Of a stretch of 64,000 nucleotides of DNA, positions 23,495 through 38,400 are shown in pieces (position 1 is the first letter of the stretch; each line of letters starts with the position of its first letter). The position numbers and the translations under genes are program-made. Origin of the DNA: Elusimicrobia bacterium GWA2_62_23 (GTDB lineage Bacteria > Elusimicrobiota > Elusimicrobia > Elusimicrobiales > UBA9959); assembly GCA_001799635.1 (NCBI GenBank), contig MGTV01000050.1:1-64000 (forward strand). Reading direction: 5' to 3'. The notes beneath the pieces are model-generated. The model was given only the letters and a program-made list of their open reading frames with translations, did not search any database and was not told the DNA's origin.

Positions 23495-26400
23495 ATGGCG
23501 CCTAAAGGACAGAACATAATCATCGCGCGCGCGACCCGGCTGCTCCGGGCCGCGGCGCTGCCGCTGCTGGCCCTGGCCGGCGTCCTGCTCCCCGTCTCCG
23601 AACTGCGCGCCGCGGACTACGAGTGGGGCGTGAACTACGCCATGTACGAACTGCACGGCCGCCACTGGGGTTCCACCGCCGCCCGCACCACCATAGCCTT
23701 CCGGTTCACCGCGCAGTACGACGGCGTCATAGACCAGATCTCCATGGCCATAGGCCGCTCGCCTACCGCCAACCAGGCCATGACCATGGGCATAGCCACG
23801 GCGCTTGGCGCCACTGCCAGCGCCCAGACCTACCTGGCTTACGCCAACGTGAACCAGGGCGGCGCTAACTCCGGGTGGGCTTACTGGCAGGTGCAGGCTA
23901 CCAGCGCTACCCCGGTGGAAGCCGGGCTGGACTACTACATCCTCATGCGCCCCTCGGCCATGACCAGCAACTTCACCAACAGGGCCGGCACGATTTTCGG
24001 CTACTCCAACGCGAGCACCGTGGATGGCGGCGGGAACCTCGTTTATCCGTCGGGCGTGGTGGACAATAACCTGCAGGTCTATTACTCCCGCAGCAACATC
24101 GAGCCTTACACCCTGATCTCCAACGCCATGCCTTCCTTTGTGCTGCGCTATGATTCCGGCGCTTATTACCAGGGCCAGCCATACGCCGCGTTCACCGCTA
24201 GCAGCAATGAAGGCCTGCTGGTCAGCGAAGGCGGGATAGTAACCACCACCCCTAATTCCCTGGAGAATATTTTGGACCAAGGTAATATCTACGGGACCAG
24301 GGGCGTGGGCTACTACTTCACCGCCGACGCCAATACCCGTAATGTGGTCAGCGCCAAGATCTTCCTGCAGAAAGTGGGAACCCCCGCGGACCGCCTGAAC
24401 CTGCGCGTGGTCAAGGCCGCTTCTCCCTATACCGTGGTGGTGGACACCACTGTTTACGCGGCGGCCGGGGATATCAGTACCACCTGGGGCTGGCAGCCTT
24501 CCGCCGGCAAGCCCTTCCCCGGGGGCAGCTTTACCGCGGGCGAGAGCTATTACGTGTATTTCTTCTCCACCGGCAGCGCCAACGGCAATCATTACCGCCT
24601 TTCCCTGATGGACACCAAGGACTACGGCAACGCCACCGTGGCCGGAGCCAACAATCTTACCGTCAACGGCACCGCCGACTATTATGTTTATGCCGCCGAC
24701 GTCCGGAACCTGGGCGGCTTCTCCAGGCCGTACGCCAACACTTACGGCGACATCCCGATCTGGCTGGCCTGCGATAACGACAGGCCCGAGGTGTACGTTA
24801 CCCAGCCGGTGAATAACACCTCCCGCAAGAGCATGGCCGCCGTGGAGGGTACCGCGGTCGACAACTATTTCCTCCGCGCCGGCGGCGTGGAGCTCACCAT
24901 CCGCAACATTACCAGCGGTAAGGTGTGGACCGGCTCGGCCTGGACCGACTGGGGCGGCAGCCCTATCTGGGTAACGGCGGGCCCCGCGTCCGATTCGAAG
25001 GGCGCGCAGATAAGCTGGACCTACGCCATGACCTGGGCGCACAACAACCGCTACGAGATCTATGCCCGCGCCAAGGACAGCGTGGGTAACTACACCCTTG
25101 GCTGGTCCACCACCACGTTCTACTACGACGAGTACCAGCCGGCCCCGGCCGAGGTCCCGGATTCCACCATGACCTTCCCCACGGAAGGGATGTTCGTGAG
25201 CGGGCTGGAGACCATCAGCGGTACGGCGCTGGACAACTCCCCTAACGGCAAGATCTCCCTGGTGAAGTGGATGCTGTGGCGCACGGGTTTTTACTGGGAC
25301 GGTTCCCTGTGGCAGGCCGGCGCCCCGCCGCAGGACGTGGACAACCTCTGGCTGAACTCCGACGACGGCAACGGCTCCTACCTGGTGGATTGGCACGAGT
25401 ATTTTATCAACGGCCAGATCCCGGCCCCGGCTCAGATGACCACCGGCTCCACCTATTACATCTCCGCCAGGGCGCAGGACAGCGTGGTGAACAGCCTGAA
25501 CGCAGCCGACCCCAATAAGGAAATAACCCGCTCCACCTTCACTTTCTACTGGGACGCGGTGCGGCCCACCTCGGGTATTACCTACCCCATAGATGGCGGC
25601 GTGGCCGGCACCCTGCCCGTCTTCTACGGTACCTATTACGACCAGCACTCCGGTATTGGTCCGACAATTGGCGGCGCGGTGAAGGTCTATCTCTTTGACA
25701 AGGTTAACAAACTCTGGTATTACAACGGCGACTGGCGCAACACCGCGCCCGCCCTGGCCGAGATGCCCGATGCGGATATCTGGACTTCGTCCTGGACCTA
25801 TACGGCCCCGCCGCTGGCCGGCGGCAACCAGTACCTGCTGGTGGTCACCGCCATGGACAGCGCCAAGAACAGCTCGCTGGTGGGCAACTACCAGAACACC
25901 TGGACGATCGGCACTTCCTCCAACAGTTTCGTCTGCGATAACCAGAACCCCTCTACCTACATAGGTACGCCGGACACGGCTTTCCGCAACCAGCTGGTCT
26001 CCATCACTGGTACCGCGCAGGACCTGCCGCAGGCTTCCCAGATAAAGCAGGTGGAAATAGAGATAGTTTACCCGGCCGACACCCCTGCCTTTGCCTGGAC
26101 AGGTTCCGCCTGGGTGGCCTCCATAGGCGACTTCAGCACCTATACCTATGTGAGCGGCGGCTATCCGTCCTGGAGCTATACGCCCCCGGGCATAAACTGG
26201 ACCGAGAGCCGCGAGTACCGCATAAGGGCGCGCGCGCGGGACAATATAGGAAACCTGGATCCTTCTTTCACTCTGGGTGTGAACGAAAGGCAGTTCCGTT
26301 ACGACGTCAACTTTCCTACTTCGGCCGTCAGTAAGCTGGTGGAGAACGGGGTGGAGCGGGCCACCCAGACGGTCAATAACCTGCACGACCTGACCAATAT

Positions 26401-29400
26401 AAAGGGCGGCGTGCAGGATTATCCTAACCCGCCCGACGGCAGCGTGGGCGGCGTTTATGTTTACATAGAGAAGATAGACAATATACCTTCAGGCACGCCC
26501 TACTGTTGGGACGGCTCGGGCGGCATCTGGCGCAACGACATCTGCCCCGTGCGCAACTCCGCCAGCATCGGCGCGGGCTGGGAATACTCGGTGGCCGGCG
26601 TTCCCTGGTCCGCCGGCGGCGGCCTGTGGTCCAACGGCGGCGTGTTCCGCATCCGTACCGAGGCCCGCGATACGGCCGCCCCTGGTAACGCCCCGCCCCC
26701 GGCCGGCAACCGTGAGCAGGGCGGCGTTTACGCCAACCTGCCCTATGTGGATTTTACATACGACCCGCGCCGCCCGTCGTCAAAGTTGACCAACATCCCG
26801 GCCAACGGTTACGCCAACACCCTGCCGGTGATACAGGGCACGGCGAGCGACTATGACGACAGCGTCAACTATGTTCCCCGGATAAGCTCAGTTAAGCTGC
26901 ATATCCGCGACATGAGTTCCAATAAGGTGTTCAATAAGAACACCCTGGACTGGGACGAAGACCTGCTGGATGACATGTTCGACGCGGATCACCAGGTGGA
27001 CGCGACTTTTGTGGGGTATTCCTCCGGTACCTGGAGTTACAATATCACCGACGCCAAGTGGCAGCACGGCAACAACTACCGGATAATCCCCAAGACCTAC
27101 GACCAGGCCAATAATTACGAGATAGGCCTGGATACCCGCACTTTCACGTACGACGTTTATCAGCCCATGCCCGACGAGGCCCCTAACAGCCTCATAGGTT
27201 TCCCCGCGGACGACGCTCACTTTAACACCCGCGCCACCCTGGCCCAGGTCACGGGTACCGCCAAAGACAACCCGCCCATAGGCAAGGTCAGCGGGCTCAA
27301 GATCATATTGAAGAAGATAGTGGGGGGGACCACTTCCTACTTCACCGGCGCCACCTGGGCGGCGGGCGACGTGCCGGCCAACGCCTCTTCCTGGCCGAAC
27401 GGCACGCCGGTGGACGGCAACTACGACTCCTCCGCGGAGCCGTATACTTACAACATGCCGCCTATCGGCGACGACGACATGTGGACGCCGAACATCGTCT
27501 ACTACCTCTACACCGAATGCCGCGACTGGGCCAGCAACTACGAGCACGTGCGCGCCACTCACACTTTCGTGTATGAAGTGCAGAGCCCCACTATCACCGT
27601 CACCTATCCCGTAACCAACGGCTATGTTTCCGCCGGCGGCAAGGTGGAGGGCACGGCCGCCGACCTCTGGCCCGGCCGGGTAAGCAACGTCTATGTGCGC
27701 ATAAAGCGCAACTCCGACAGCTGGTACTGGGACAGTTCCATTTCCAACTGGACTAATACCGGCGCCCCGGAGGTCTGGAACGACGTGAACCTTTACGGCG
27801 CCCTGAGCCCCAACGGCACCTGGTGGCAGTTGAATTCCGCCAACTGGGAATCCAGCTATATCTACACCGTGGACGTGAAAGGCCGCGACAAGGCCGGCAA
27901 CTGGGTGCTCTCGTATTCCACGGCCACCAACGTGGCCGCCGACTTCACGCTGCCCTCTTCCAGCGTGACCTATCCCAATAACGGCGACGACCTCACCACC
28001 GACCTCACCGTTGTTTCCGGTTCGGCGTCGGACCTGGCGCCGGGCCAGGTGGACAAGGTGCTGGTCTCCTACTACAAGGTCACCGTGCCGCCCGGCTACT
28101 GGGACAGGGCGGCCGGCAACTGGAATTCCGCCACCGAACTTTTTTACGAGGCCACCACGGTGGACACCGTCAATAAGAAGTGGCAGGCTACCGGCGCCTC
28201 CACGCCCACGTGGATAACCACGGACCTCGGCGTGGATTACCAGATCTTCGCCAAGGCCCTGGACAAAGCCGGCAACCAGGTGGTAAAGCCAGGTTCGCCA
28301 TTCTATGATTCTGCTCTGGTGCAGTTCCGCCTGCGCACCCCTTTGCCGCTGAGCGAGGTGCTTACCCCCGACGTGACCATCCCGCACTGGAAACCCAACC
28401 CCAGCCAGTCCATAATAGGTACGGCGGTGTTCGCGAGTACCGTGCAGCTGCGCATCACCGACTACGGCGGCGACCTCACGGAAGGCAACGCGGACGACCT
28501 CGTTTACGACGGCGTGACCTGGCAGCTCGCATCGTCGGACCCCAACCTGTATACGGGCGTGCAGAGCTTCGACGGCACCAACTGGCAGTTCACCCTGCCG
28601 GTTTCCGCCTGGAACGGCAACCGTAAATACCGCGTGCGGTCCAAGGCCTGGCTGGGCATAGTGCCGGAAACCCCCACCGGCGGCCGCGAGTTCGTGATAG
28701 ACTCCACCGCCCCGGCGGTGGCGATCAATACCCCGTCACAGGCGTATATGAGGGAGTTGGGCACCCTTGAAGGCGTCGCCTCCGACCTGACTCCCGGCGC
28801 GCTCAATAACACCTATTTCAGGGTCAAGCGCCAGGCTGCCGCCGAATACTGGAACTGGCAGGCTTCCACCTTTACCGCCCTGTCCGGCGGCTACACCGAC
28901 CTGGCAGCCTATTTCGACGGCGGTCTGTATAAATACACCACGGACTACTTCACCAACTCCGGAGCGTGGGAGGATAACAAGTCCTACACCGTCCAGTTCT
29001 TCTCCGCTGACAAGGCCGGCAACCTTGGCACGGCCTCGGAGCAGACCTTCACCCTGGACCGCTCCTCGCCTGTGGCCAGGGTGCTGGTGCCTTTCGACGC
29101 CAACGGCAGCGGCATCCGCTCGCTGGTTTCCGTTTCCGGTACCGCCTACGACGGCCACCGCAACTCCGGGGTGCAGATAGCCATCCGCAAGTTCGCTCCC
29201 ACGCAGACCTGGTTCGACGGCGCCGCGTTCTCCCAGACCGCCGAACCGCCGCAATGGATAGACGTGACCGACGGGGTGAACGGCTACCTGTCGCCCGACG
29301 CCACCAGTTGGGCCTACGCGCCCGCCGGCCTGGACACGGCCATGGCCGAGGACTACCGCTACCTGATACTGGTGCGCGCCGTGGACGTGGCGCTCAACAC

Positions 29401-32400
29401 GCAGCAGTCCTATACCGTGGGCCAGTCATCCATGGTCATAAAGATAGACAAGTCCGCGCCGGCCGCGCTCATGGCCGTGCCGCTGGACGATTCCGACGGG
29501 GTCAGCGGCCGCTACCAGCCTGGCGTGATAGGCAAGATAGCCAACTCCACGCAGCTCAAGGGTACGGCCTACGACTCGCCGGCGGTGGTGCATTCCACCG
29601 TGGCCACGGTCAGCATCCGCCTGGGCTATCTGTCCGGCGTCACCACCTATTATTGGGACGGCGGCGCCTTCGTGGCGATCTCCTCGGAAACGGCCTGGAA
29701 TAACACCTCCCTCTCCGGCTCCGGGCCCACCTGGAACTGGGACTACATGACGGACATCGCCTGGCCCGCCGGCGACAAGGAATACCTGCTGGAGATCAAG
29801 GCTATGGACGACTCCCGCCTCTCCAACGATTCCGGGACCGGTAACTGGAGCGCCTGGCCCTATTCTTCCCGCCGGTTCATCGTGGACGCCACCCCTCCCT
29901 CGGTGACCATAACCACGCCCACGGTGCTGGCCCTCAAGGCCTTCACCCGCGGCGACGGCAACGTGGACGCGCTGCTGGCCGGCCACAAGTGGACCGAGAT
30001 GCGCATTTCCACCACCGGTGTGGACGGCAACCGGTACTGGGACAGGACCGCCGGCGAATGGAAGACCTCCGCCGAGACCTGGAACATAACCAATAAGCTG
30101 GGTTCCACTTCCTGGTACTGCCTGGCCGACGCCGGCATGCTCAAGGACGACGTTGTCTATACCCTGTCGGCCAGGGCCCTGGACTACGCCAACAATTATT
30201 CCACCGCTTACTCCACCTCCGTATTTACTTACGACATAACGCCGCCTGTGGTCGCCGTGGGTTTTCCGCTCAACGACGTGGCTTACTCGCAGATCAAGAT
30301 CTCCACCCCGCTGGCTGGTACATCTTCCCAGCCGGGCCAGAACTCGGCTTACACCGGCGTGAGCACGGTGGCGGTGCAGGTGACCGACCTGGACGGCGGG
30401 CCAGCCTGTTTCACCGGTTCCGGCTGGGGCGGCTGTCCGCAGTGGCTGAAGACCGAAGGCGATCCCGCGACCTGGGGCTATGACCGCGCCGGCTTCTCCT
30501 TTGTCAACGACCACCGCTACCAGATAGAGGCCCGGGCCACGGACTTCGCCGGCAACGATTCCGCGGTTTCCAACCGCATCTTCCGCTACGACGTGGAGAA
30601 GCCCACCTCGGCGGTGACCTACCCGCTTCCCGGCCTTACCACCGGGTTCGCCTACATAGCCGGTACCGCCACCGACGAGCGCTACGGCGCGCGCCAGTGG
30701 GAAGCGAAGCTTTCCAGTTATACCGTTAAGGTCGCTGTAAAGAGTCTGACGACGGACGTCGGCTGGTGGGACGGCTCCGTGTTCACGGCCGGCAATCCCG
30801 TCTGGTACGAGGCCGTCAATTCCACCACGGTGGCGCCCAACCAGTTCCGCTACGATCTGCCCGGGGCCATGATCGCGAAGATGAATGAGTCTGCCAGCCA
30901 GGACCCGGCCCGCAGCTACCGCATAGTGACCTGGTCCTACGACCTGGCGCTTAACAGGGAATTCGGGCCCCAGGGCTCGGAACCGCTGGAGGCGGACATT
31001 CCGGCCGGGACCGGCAGAGTGGTCACTTTCGACAGCGAACGGCCGGTTACCGCCATTACCCTGCCCAATGTAGCCAACCATAACACCCTGGTCAACATCA
31101 CCGGTACCGCTGACGACAATGTGGCCATAGATTCTGTGCGGTTCACGGTCTTCCTGCCGTCCCAGGGCCGCTACTACGACCCGTCGCTCAGCCCGCCCTG
31201 GTCCGACCCGGGCAAGACCGAGGACCAGGCGCCCTGGCTGCAGGCCCAGGCGACCCTGTACACCACTTCCGCGGCCTGGACCTACGCCATCCAGAATTCC
31301 ACCTGGACCAGCGCTTTCACCTATCGCGTGCGGGCGCGCTCCCTGGACGTCTCCGGCAACTACGACAACGTCTATTCCACGGCCACGTTCCTCTTCGACA
31401 ACGAGGCCCCGGTCTCCACCGTGACCGTGCCCGGCGCCTGGCAGCACCTCAACGCCCTGCCCATAGCGCTGGCCGGCACCAGCTACGACCCCGGCGCCTC
31501 GGGCGTTTCGCAGGTGCGCGTTTACCTGTCCCGCGCCGCCGACGGCTGGTACTGGAACGGCGGCTCCTGGAGCGTGAGCCCCACGGTGTTCCTCGCCGAC
31601 CCGCCGCTGGCCAACTGGACTATGCCCATCTCCGACAACATGTTCAGCGGACCCGACAGCCAGGTATACCGGGTGGAGACCAACGCCTTCGACGCGGCCA
31701 CCAACCAGGAAACTTACGCTATTAAGACCTCTTTTGTCTATGACGTCACCCGGCCTACCGCCGCTATCTTCTACCCGTACAACAACGGCTACATCAGCGC
31801 CACCGGTAAGATAACCGGCGGTTCCTATGATAAGCCTAACGGCATGGTGCAGGACGTCAACGTGCGCATCAAACAGCTGACCGGGCCCAACGCCGGCAAG
31901 TACTGGAGCATAATCGGGTCTTCCTGGGCCGTGGCCGCGGTCTCCAACAACGTGGTCTCCTACGGCTCCCTGAGCCCGTCGGCCACCTGGTGGCAGCTCA
32001 ATACCGCGCCGTGGGCTACCGGCGAGACTTACGAGATGAACGCCTGGGCCTTCGACCGGGCGGGCAACTACCAGCTGGTCTACGCCACGGCCACCACCGT
32101 CAAGGCCGACTTCGTGAACCCGATTTCAACCATCACGTACCCGTCGCACGGCACCATTATCCAGGCGGAACTGAACAATATCTCCGGCAACGCGGAAGAT
32201 TACGCGCCCGGCGTGCTGGACCGCGTGATGCTGTCCTACTTCAAGATGGATACGGCCCGCTACTGGAACTTCGCCACCCATGCCTGGGACTCCACCGAGG
32301 AGCTGTTCTACGACGCTACCATCGTGGGCAATAACTGGACCGCCACGGGGGTCTCCACGCCCACCTGGATAGCCCCGCTGTCGGGCATCAGCTACAAGGT

Positions 32401-35400
32401 CTTCGCCAAGGCCGTGGACCAGGCCGGCAACGAGGTCCCCAAGCCCGGCCTGACCGGCCCGCTGTCGCCCTACATAGAGTTCACCCTGAAGCCGCCGCCC
32501 CCGGTGTCCTCCATTACCACGCCGGACCCCAGCGTGCCGCATTATAAGCCGGCTCCCGCGCCTACCGTTATAGGTACCGCGGTTTACGCCACTACGGTGG
32601 CCGTGCGCGTTGTGGACTACGGCCCGGACCTCACCGAGGGCTCCGGCAACGACGACCTGGCGTGGAACGGCGTGGCCTGGCTCTCCACCACCGCCTTCAC
32701 CGGCTTCGCCGGCGTGGATAACTACGTCAACCCGAACTGGCAGTGGACCATCCCCACCGACAGGTGGAACGTGAACCGCCGCTACCGCGTGGTCTCCCGC
32801 GCGCGGCACGAAGTGAACGGCACCATCGAATCCCCCGGAGTTGGCGTGGAGTTCATTGTGGACTCCACCGCGCCTTCGGCCGGCGTGACCATGCCGGATA
32901 AATCGTTCATGCATTCGCTCACTTCCCTGGCCGGCACGCTGTCCGACGTGGCTCCCGGCGACGTGGTCAGCGCCTATTTCCGCGTGAAGCGGCAGGAGGC
33001 CTCGCAGTACTGGAACTGGCAGGCCTCCACCTTTACGGCGGCGGGCGCTTATACCAATCTCGACGGCTCCATAGTCTGGAACGACACCCTGAAGACCGGG
33101 ACCGTCGGCTACACCACCTCCTATTTCACGGCCGGCCTCGCTTTCGAGAAGGACCGTTCCTACGTGGTGGAGCTCTACGCCACCGACAAGGCCGGCAACC
33201 TCGGTTCGGCCACGGCCTTCACGTTCACCATAGACATTTCTTCTCCCGTGGCCCGCGTGACGGCGCCCTACGACGCCAACAAGAAGGGCATACGGCAGAT
33301 AAACGCCGTCAGCGGTACGGCGTTGGACAACTTCACCAATTCGGACGTCTACCTGGCCATGCAGCAGCAGGGCAGTCCCCCGCTGTGGTTTAACGGCACC
33401 GACTTCCTGGAGCCCGGCGCCAGCCCCGTCTGGATCTCCATGAAGACCAACGGCACGCTGTCGCCCAACGCCACGAGCTGGGCCTATGCGCCGGCCAACC
33501 TGGACCTGCGTTTCGTGGCCGGCACTAACGGCATGAAATACCTGCTGCTTACCAAGGCGCTGGACGTGGCCGGAAACATGCAGGACATTTTCCAGACGGA
33601 CATTTCCTCCGTGGTCATCAACATAGACAAGCTCGCTCCTTCCTCGGTCTTCACCTTCCCGCTGGACGACCACGACGGGTTCAGCGGCCGCTACAAGTCG
33701 GCTAACGTCGGCAAGGCCGCCACCAGTACCCGTCTCTACGGCGTCGCTTCTGACAGCGCCTACACCCAGAATAACGCCGGGGTCATAGACGGGACTATCC
33801 GCCTCAGTTATCTGTCCGGGGCCACCACCTTCTATTGGCAGCCGTCCGCCTTTACCAGCGCTATTTCTTCGGAAGCGGCCTGGCAGCCAGTTTCAGTTTC
33901 TTATGTGGGCCCGGACTGGAGCTGGGTGTACCTCAACGATATAACCTGGGCCGGGGACCGCGAGTACAAGATAGAGGTCAAGGCCATGGACGATGCCCGC
34001 CTCGCCGACGATTCCGGAGCCGGCAATTGGGAAGATCCTCAGACCCATGGTGTGAACGTCAACCATATCATCGTGGACGACACCCCTCCTACCGTCACCA
34101 TAACCACCCCTACCACTACCGCCGTGCGCAGCCTGCCCGGTTTCGGCGGCAACGCCAACGCGGACGTGGCCGGCCTCGACCGGGTGGAGGTCATGATCTC
34201 CACCGGTACCGGCGGCTCCACCCGTTATTGGAACGGCACCGGCTGGCAGACCACTGCCTGGCCCGCGGTAAACTCCACTAAACTGGGGCCGACTTCCTGG
34301 TACTATACCCTCTCCCCGGCCGCTCTTAAGGACGACGTGGTCTATACCCTGGTGGCCAGGGCGGTGGACTACGCCGGCAACGTTTCCAGCGTATACTCCA
34401 CTTATACTGTCACATATGACATAATGGGGCCGCTGGTCTCGTTGGGTTTCCCGCTCAACGGCGCCACCTATTCCCAGATCCTCCTTTCCACCCCGATGGC
34501 CGGTACCGCCACCAATAACCAGACCGCGGCCTATAGCGGCCCCAGCACGGTTTCCGTGGCCGTCAGCGACCTGGTGAACGGGACCTGCTTCGACGGCGTG
34601 ACCTTCATAGGCTGCACCGAGAGCGTCTGGCTGGCCGCCCAGGGCACGGTGGCCAACTGGACTTATACCGACAGGGACATTTCCTTCGTCAGTGACCATA
34701 GTTACAAGTTCGAAGCGCGCTCGGCCGACGACGCCGGCAACTATTCGGGCATAGCCTCGGTCACCACCAAGTTCGACCTGGATATCCCTACCGCCACGGT
34801 CACCAGCCCCATGACGGAATACGTCAGGACCCTGCCGCTCATCCTCGGCACCGCCCAGGACGAGCGCAACGGCGTGCGCACCTACGAGGCCGGCCTGGGC
34901 ACCTACACCGTCAAGATGGCCATCCGCCTGGTGGGCGGCAACTGGTGGAACGGCGCCGACGCCTTCAACAACGCCAACCCCGTGTGGTACGAGACCGCCG
35001 TCGACACCGCCGCCTACGGCGCCGGCCAGCCGGTGGTGGACTGGCAGTACACCGTGCCCGCCAATATCCAGAGCGTCATGGCCGGCCTGAGCGGCTCCGC
35101 CCCTTACCTGCGCAGCTACCTGCTGGTGCCGTGGGCCTATGACCTCGCCCAGAACCGCGAATTCGGCCCCGGCGGTTCCGACCCCGCCAACACCGACGTG
35201 CCGCTTGCCGTGGGCCGCGTCATAAAGTTCGACAACCTGTCGCCTGTTTCGGTCACTACCGCGCCGGCCAACGTCACTTACCAGAACTCTGTCCTTTCGC
35301 TCTACGGCGTAGCCACCGATACCGGCGTGGTCTCCGGTCTGCAGGTGCTCATCAAGGCGCGCGGCACTTTCAACGCCATGCTGAAGTATCCGCCTTACGC

Positions 35401-38400
35401 CAACACGGTGGACGACTGGACCGACTCCGGAGATAAGTACCTGTACTGGAGCACCGCCACTTACGCCAACGGCGCCTGGCGGTTGACGCTGCCCTCTCTG
35501 GACCCGGTCAACAACAACAAGATCTCCGTCTGGACACGCGCGCAGGACCTGGCCGGCAACTGGGAGGCCTCTCCTTCGCAGGCGCAGGTGGACGCCAATC
35601 TGAAAGCGGACGGCTCGGCCGCCTACTATTTCACATACGACAGCCTGCTCCCGCTGACCGGCATTACCGCGCCGGACAGGTACGCCCTCAGCGTCGCCAC
35701 CGGGCTCATTACCGGTACGGCGTTCGACGCCGGCACCGAGCCTTCGCAGGTCAACGAGGTGCGCCTGCGCATCCGCCGTTCCGGCACGGTGAATAACTAC
35801 TGGAGCTTTATCAACAACAACTGGACCACGGCGGCCCCCACCGACACCTTCGGCGTGAGCGGCACCAATAACTGGACCAAGGTCATAGACAAGGCCTCCC
35901 AGGAGGACGGCTACGAGTACTACATTTACCACTACGCCAAGGATAACGCTCTCAATAACAACTCCGGCGCCTACTTCTCCACTTTCACGTTCACGGTGGA
36001 CCTTACCACGCCCACGTCCAAGATCACCTTCCCCGCCAACAACAGCTTCATCGGCTCCGTGCCGGCCATTACCGGCACCGCCGACGACTCGGTGGAGAAC
36101 ATCCACGGCTGGGCGTACCCGCAGAGTTACGAGGCCGGCATCAGCACCGATACCGGCGTGGACCTGGCCATACAGCGCCTCACCGACAATAAGTGGTGGG
36201 ACGGTACCGGATTCAACGGCGCCGCGCGCTCCTGGCACCTGACGCTCTTCACCGGCGCTTCCTCGGGTACCTGGGTGTATAACCTGCCGGGCGGCGCCAT
36301 AGCCGACGGCACCACCTACTACGCCATGACGCGGGCGCGCGACCTGGTCTATAACATCCAGACCATCTATACCACCAACTACTTCACCGGCGACACCACC
36401 AACCCCGATTCGCGTGTGACCTCGCCCACCGGCTCGCAGTCCTATATTTCCGGCGTCGCCGGCACCGCGCAGGATACCCTGCCCGGCGAGTTGCGCAACA
36501 CCATGATGGTGAAGATTGCCCTGCGCAAGATCACGGCGCCCCAGGCCTGCTACAATAACGATCTCAACGCCTGGGAGAACTGCCCCGCGCTGGCCTACCC
36601 GAACGACCGCATCTGGTTCACCACCGGCACGGTCAACGACCCCCGCGGCCAGCCCGGTACCTGGACCTGGGATACCTCGGCCATCAGTTGGGCCAACGGT
36701 CATTCCTACGATATCCAATCGCTGGCCATAGACAAGGCCGGCAACGTGCGGCCCTATCCGGGCCAGAATTCCCCGGACCTGACCTTCAGCTTCGTGTCTC
36801 CGGCGGCGGATACTTTCATCAACACTCCCTCCAACGAGTGGGGGAATTATAAGGCCACGGACCTGCTGGCCATCATAGGCAACGGCACCAACCTGCGCCC
36901 CGTCAACAGCGTGCAGGTGCGCGTTAAAAAACTTAAAGAGCCCGTGCGCTGGTGGGAAGAGGCCACGCAGTCCTGGCTCGCCATAGATACCTATACCTAC
37001 GTGACGGCCACCGCCGGCGCCTGGTCCATGAACGTCACCGGCGGCGTGGCCTTTACGGTGGACAACTCCACTTATATTTTCACGACCACCGGCTTCAACT
37101 CGGCCAACGAAGCGGAGGTGCCGCCCACCAACCGCACCGTTATCGTGGACAACACTACCCCGCTGGGGGCCGTGCTCTCGCCCAACAAACCGTACGTCAA
37201 CGCCATGCCGGTGCTCAGCGGTACCGCCCTGGACCCGGGCCGTCTGGAACTGCCCGCCGCCTACCAGGAAGGCATGAACCGCGTGCTGGTCATGGTAAAG
37301 GATAATACTACCGGTGCTTACTGGAACGGCCTCACGTTCGATGTCTTCATGTCCTCGAGCAATATCCTGGCTGCCGGTACCCTGAACTGGAGCAGCGCCA
37401 CGGCCGTGACCCCGGCCATGAAGGACGGACGCAGTTACTCCGTTTACGGCAAGCCCGAAGACAAGGCCGGCAACCGTGACGACAACGAACTGACCGCCCC
37501 GGCCTACACGGTCATCTACGATACCACCACGCCGAGTTCCTGGATCACCACCCCCGGCGCTTACGCCATCCTGCGCTCGCTGCCCTCCGTTACCGGCACC
37601 GCCGCCGACCCCAGCGGCGTCTATTCGCCTAACCTGAAGTCCGACCTGGACAAGGTGGAGCTGCAGATCTACGACGAGACCAGCGTGAAATGGTGGCACG
37701 CCGGCTCCAGCGCCTTCTCGGTGCTCAGTTCCAGCTTCAACGCCGTTAACGGCACCGCCAACTGGGATTACACCAATGCCGCTCTGGCCGCGGCCCTGCA
37801 GTCCGGTCGGTACTACATCCTGCAGGCCCGGGCCGTGGACCGCGCCACAAATAACCAGAACGGGTTCGTCGCCAACGTGTCTTCGCTCACTTTTGTCTGG
37901 GACATAACTCCGCCGCAGACTTTCCTGGGCCAGCCCGTGGACGGCGGCAGCTACCGGCCTTCCGACCTGACCGGCGTCAACCCCATCCGCGGTACCGCCA
38001 CGGACGCGGTGCTGCCTTACTCCACCGACCACCTGAGCAAGGTGCAGATGAACCTGTCCTACCTCAGCGATAACGTTACCTACTACTGGAACGGCGTCTC
38101 CGCCTTCTCCAACGCCATCTCCTCGGACGCCGCGTGGACGGACGTGGCCGGTACCGATACCTGGCGGTACCCTTTCGACGGGGCCAACTGGGTTTCGGAC
38201 AAGGACTATACGCTGTGGATGCGCGCCTTCGACACCGCCACCCCGCTGGGGCCCAACGGCGGCAACGAACAGAACCCGTGGACCATCGCCCATTTTGTGG
38301 TGGACAATACTCCGCCGGTCTCCCGGATCTCCACGCCCGCCGCGGGCAGCTTCATCCAGGGCAGCCTCGCCGAGATCTCCGGCACCAGCTACGGCGGCCG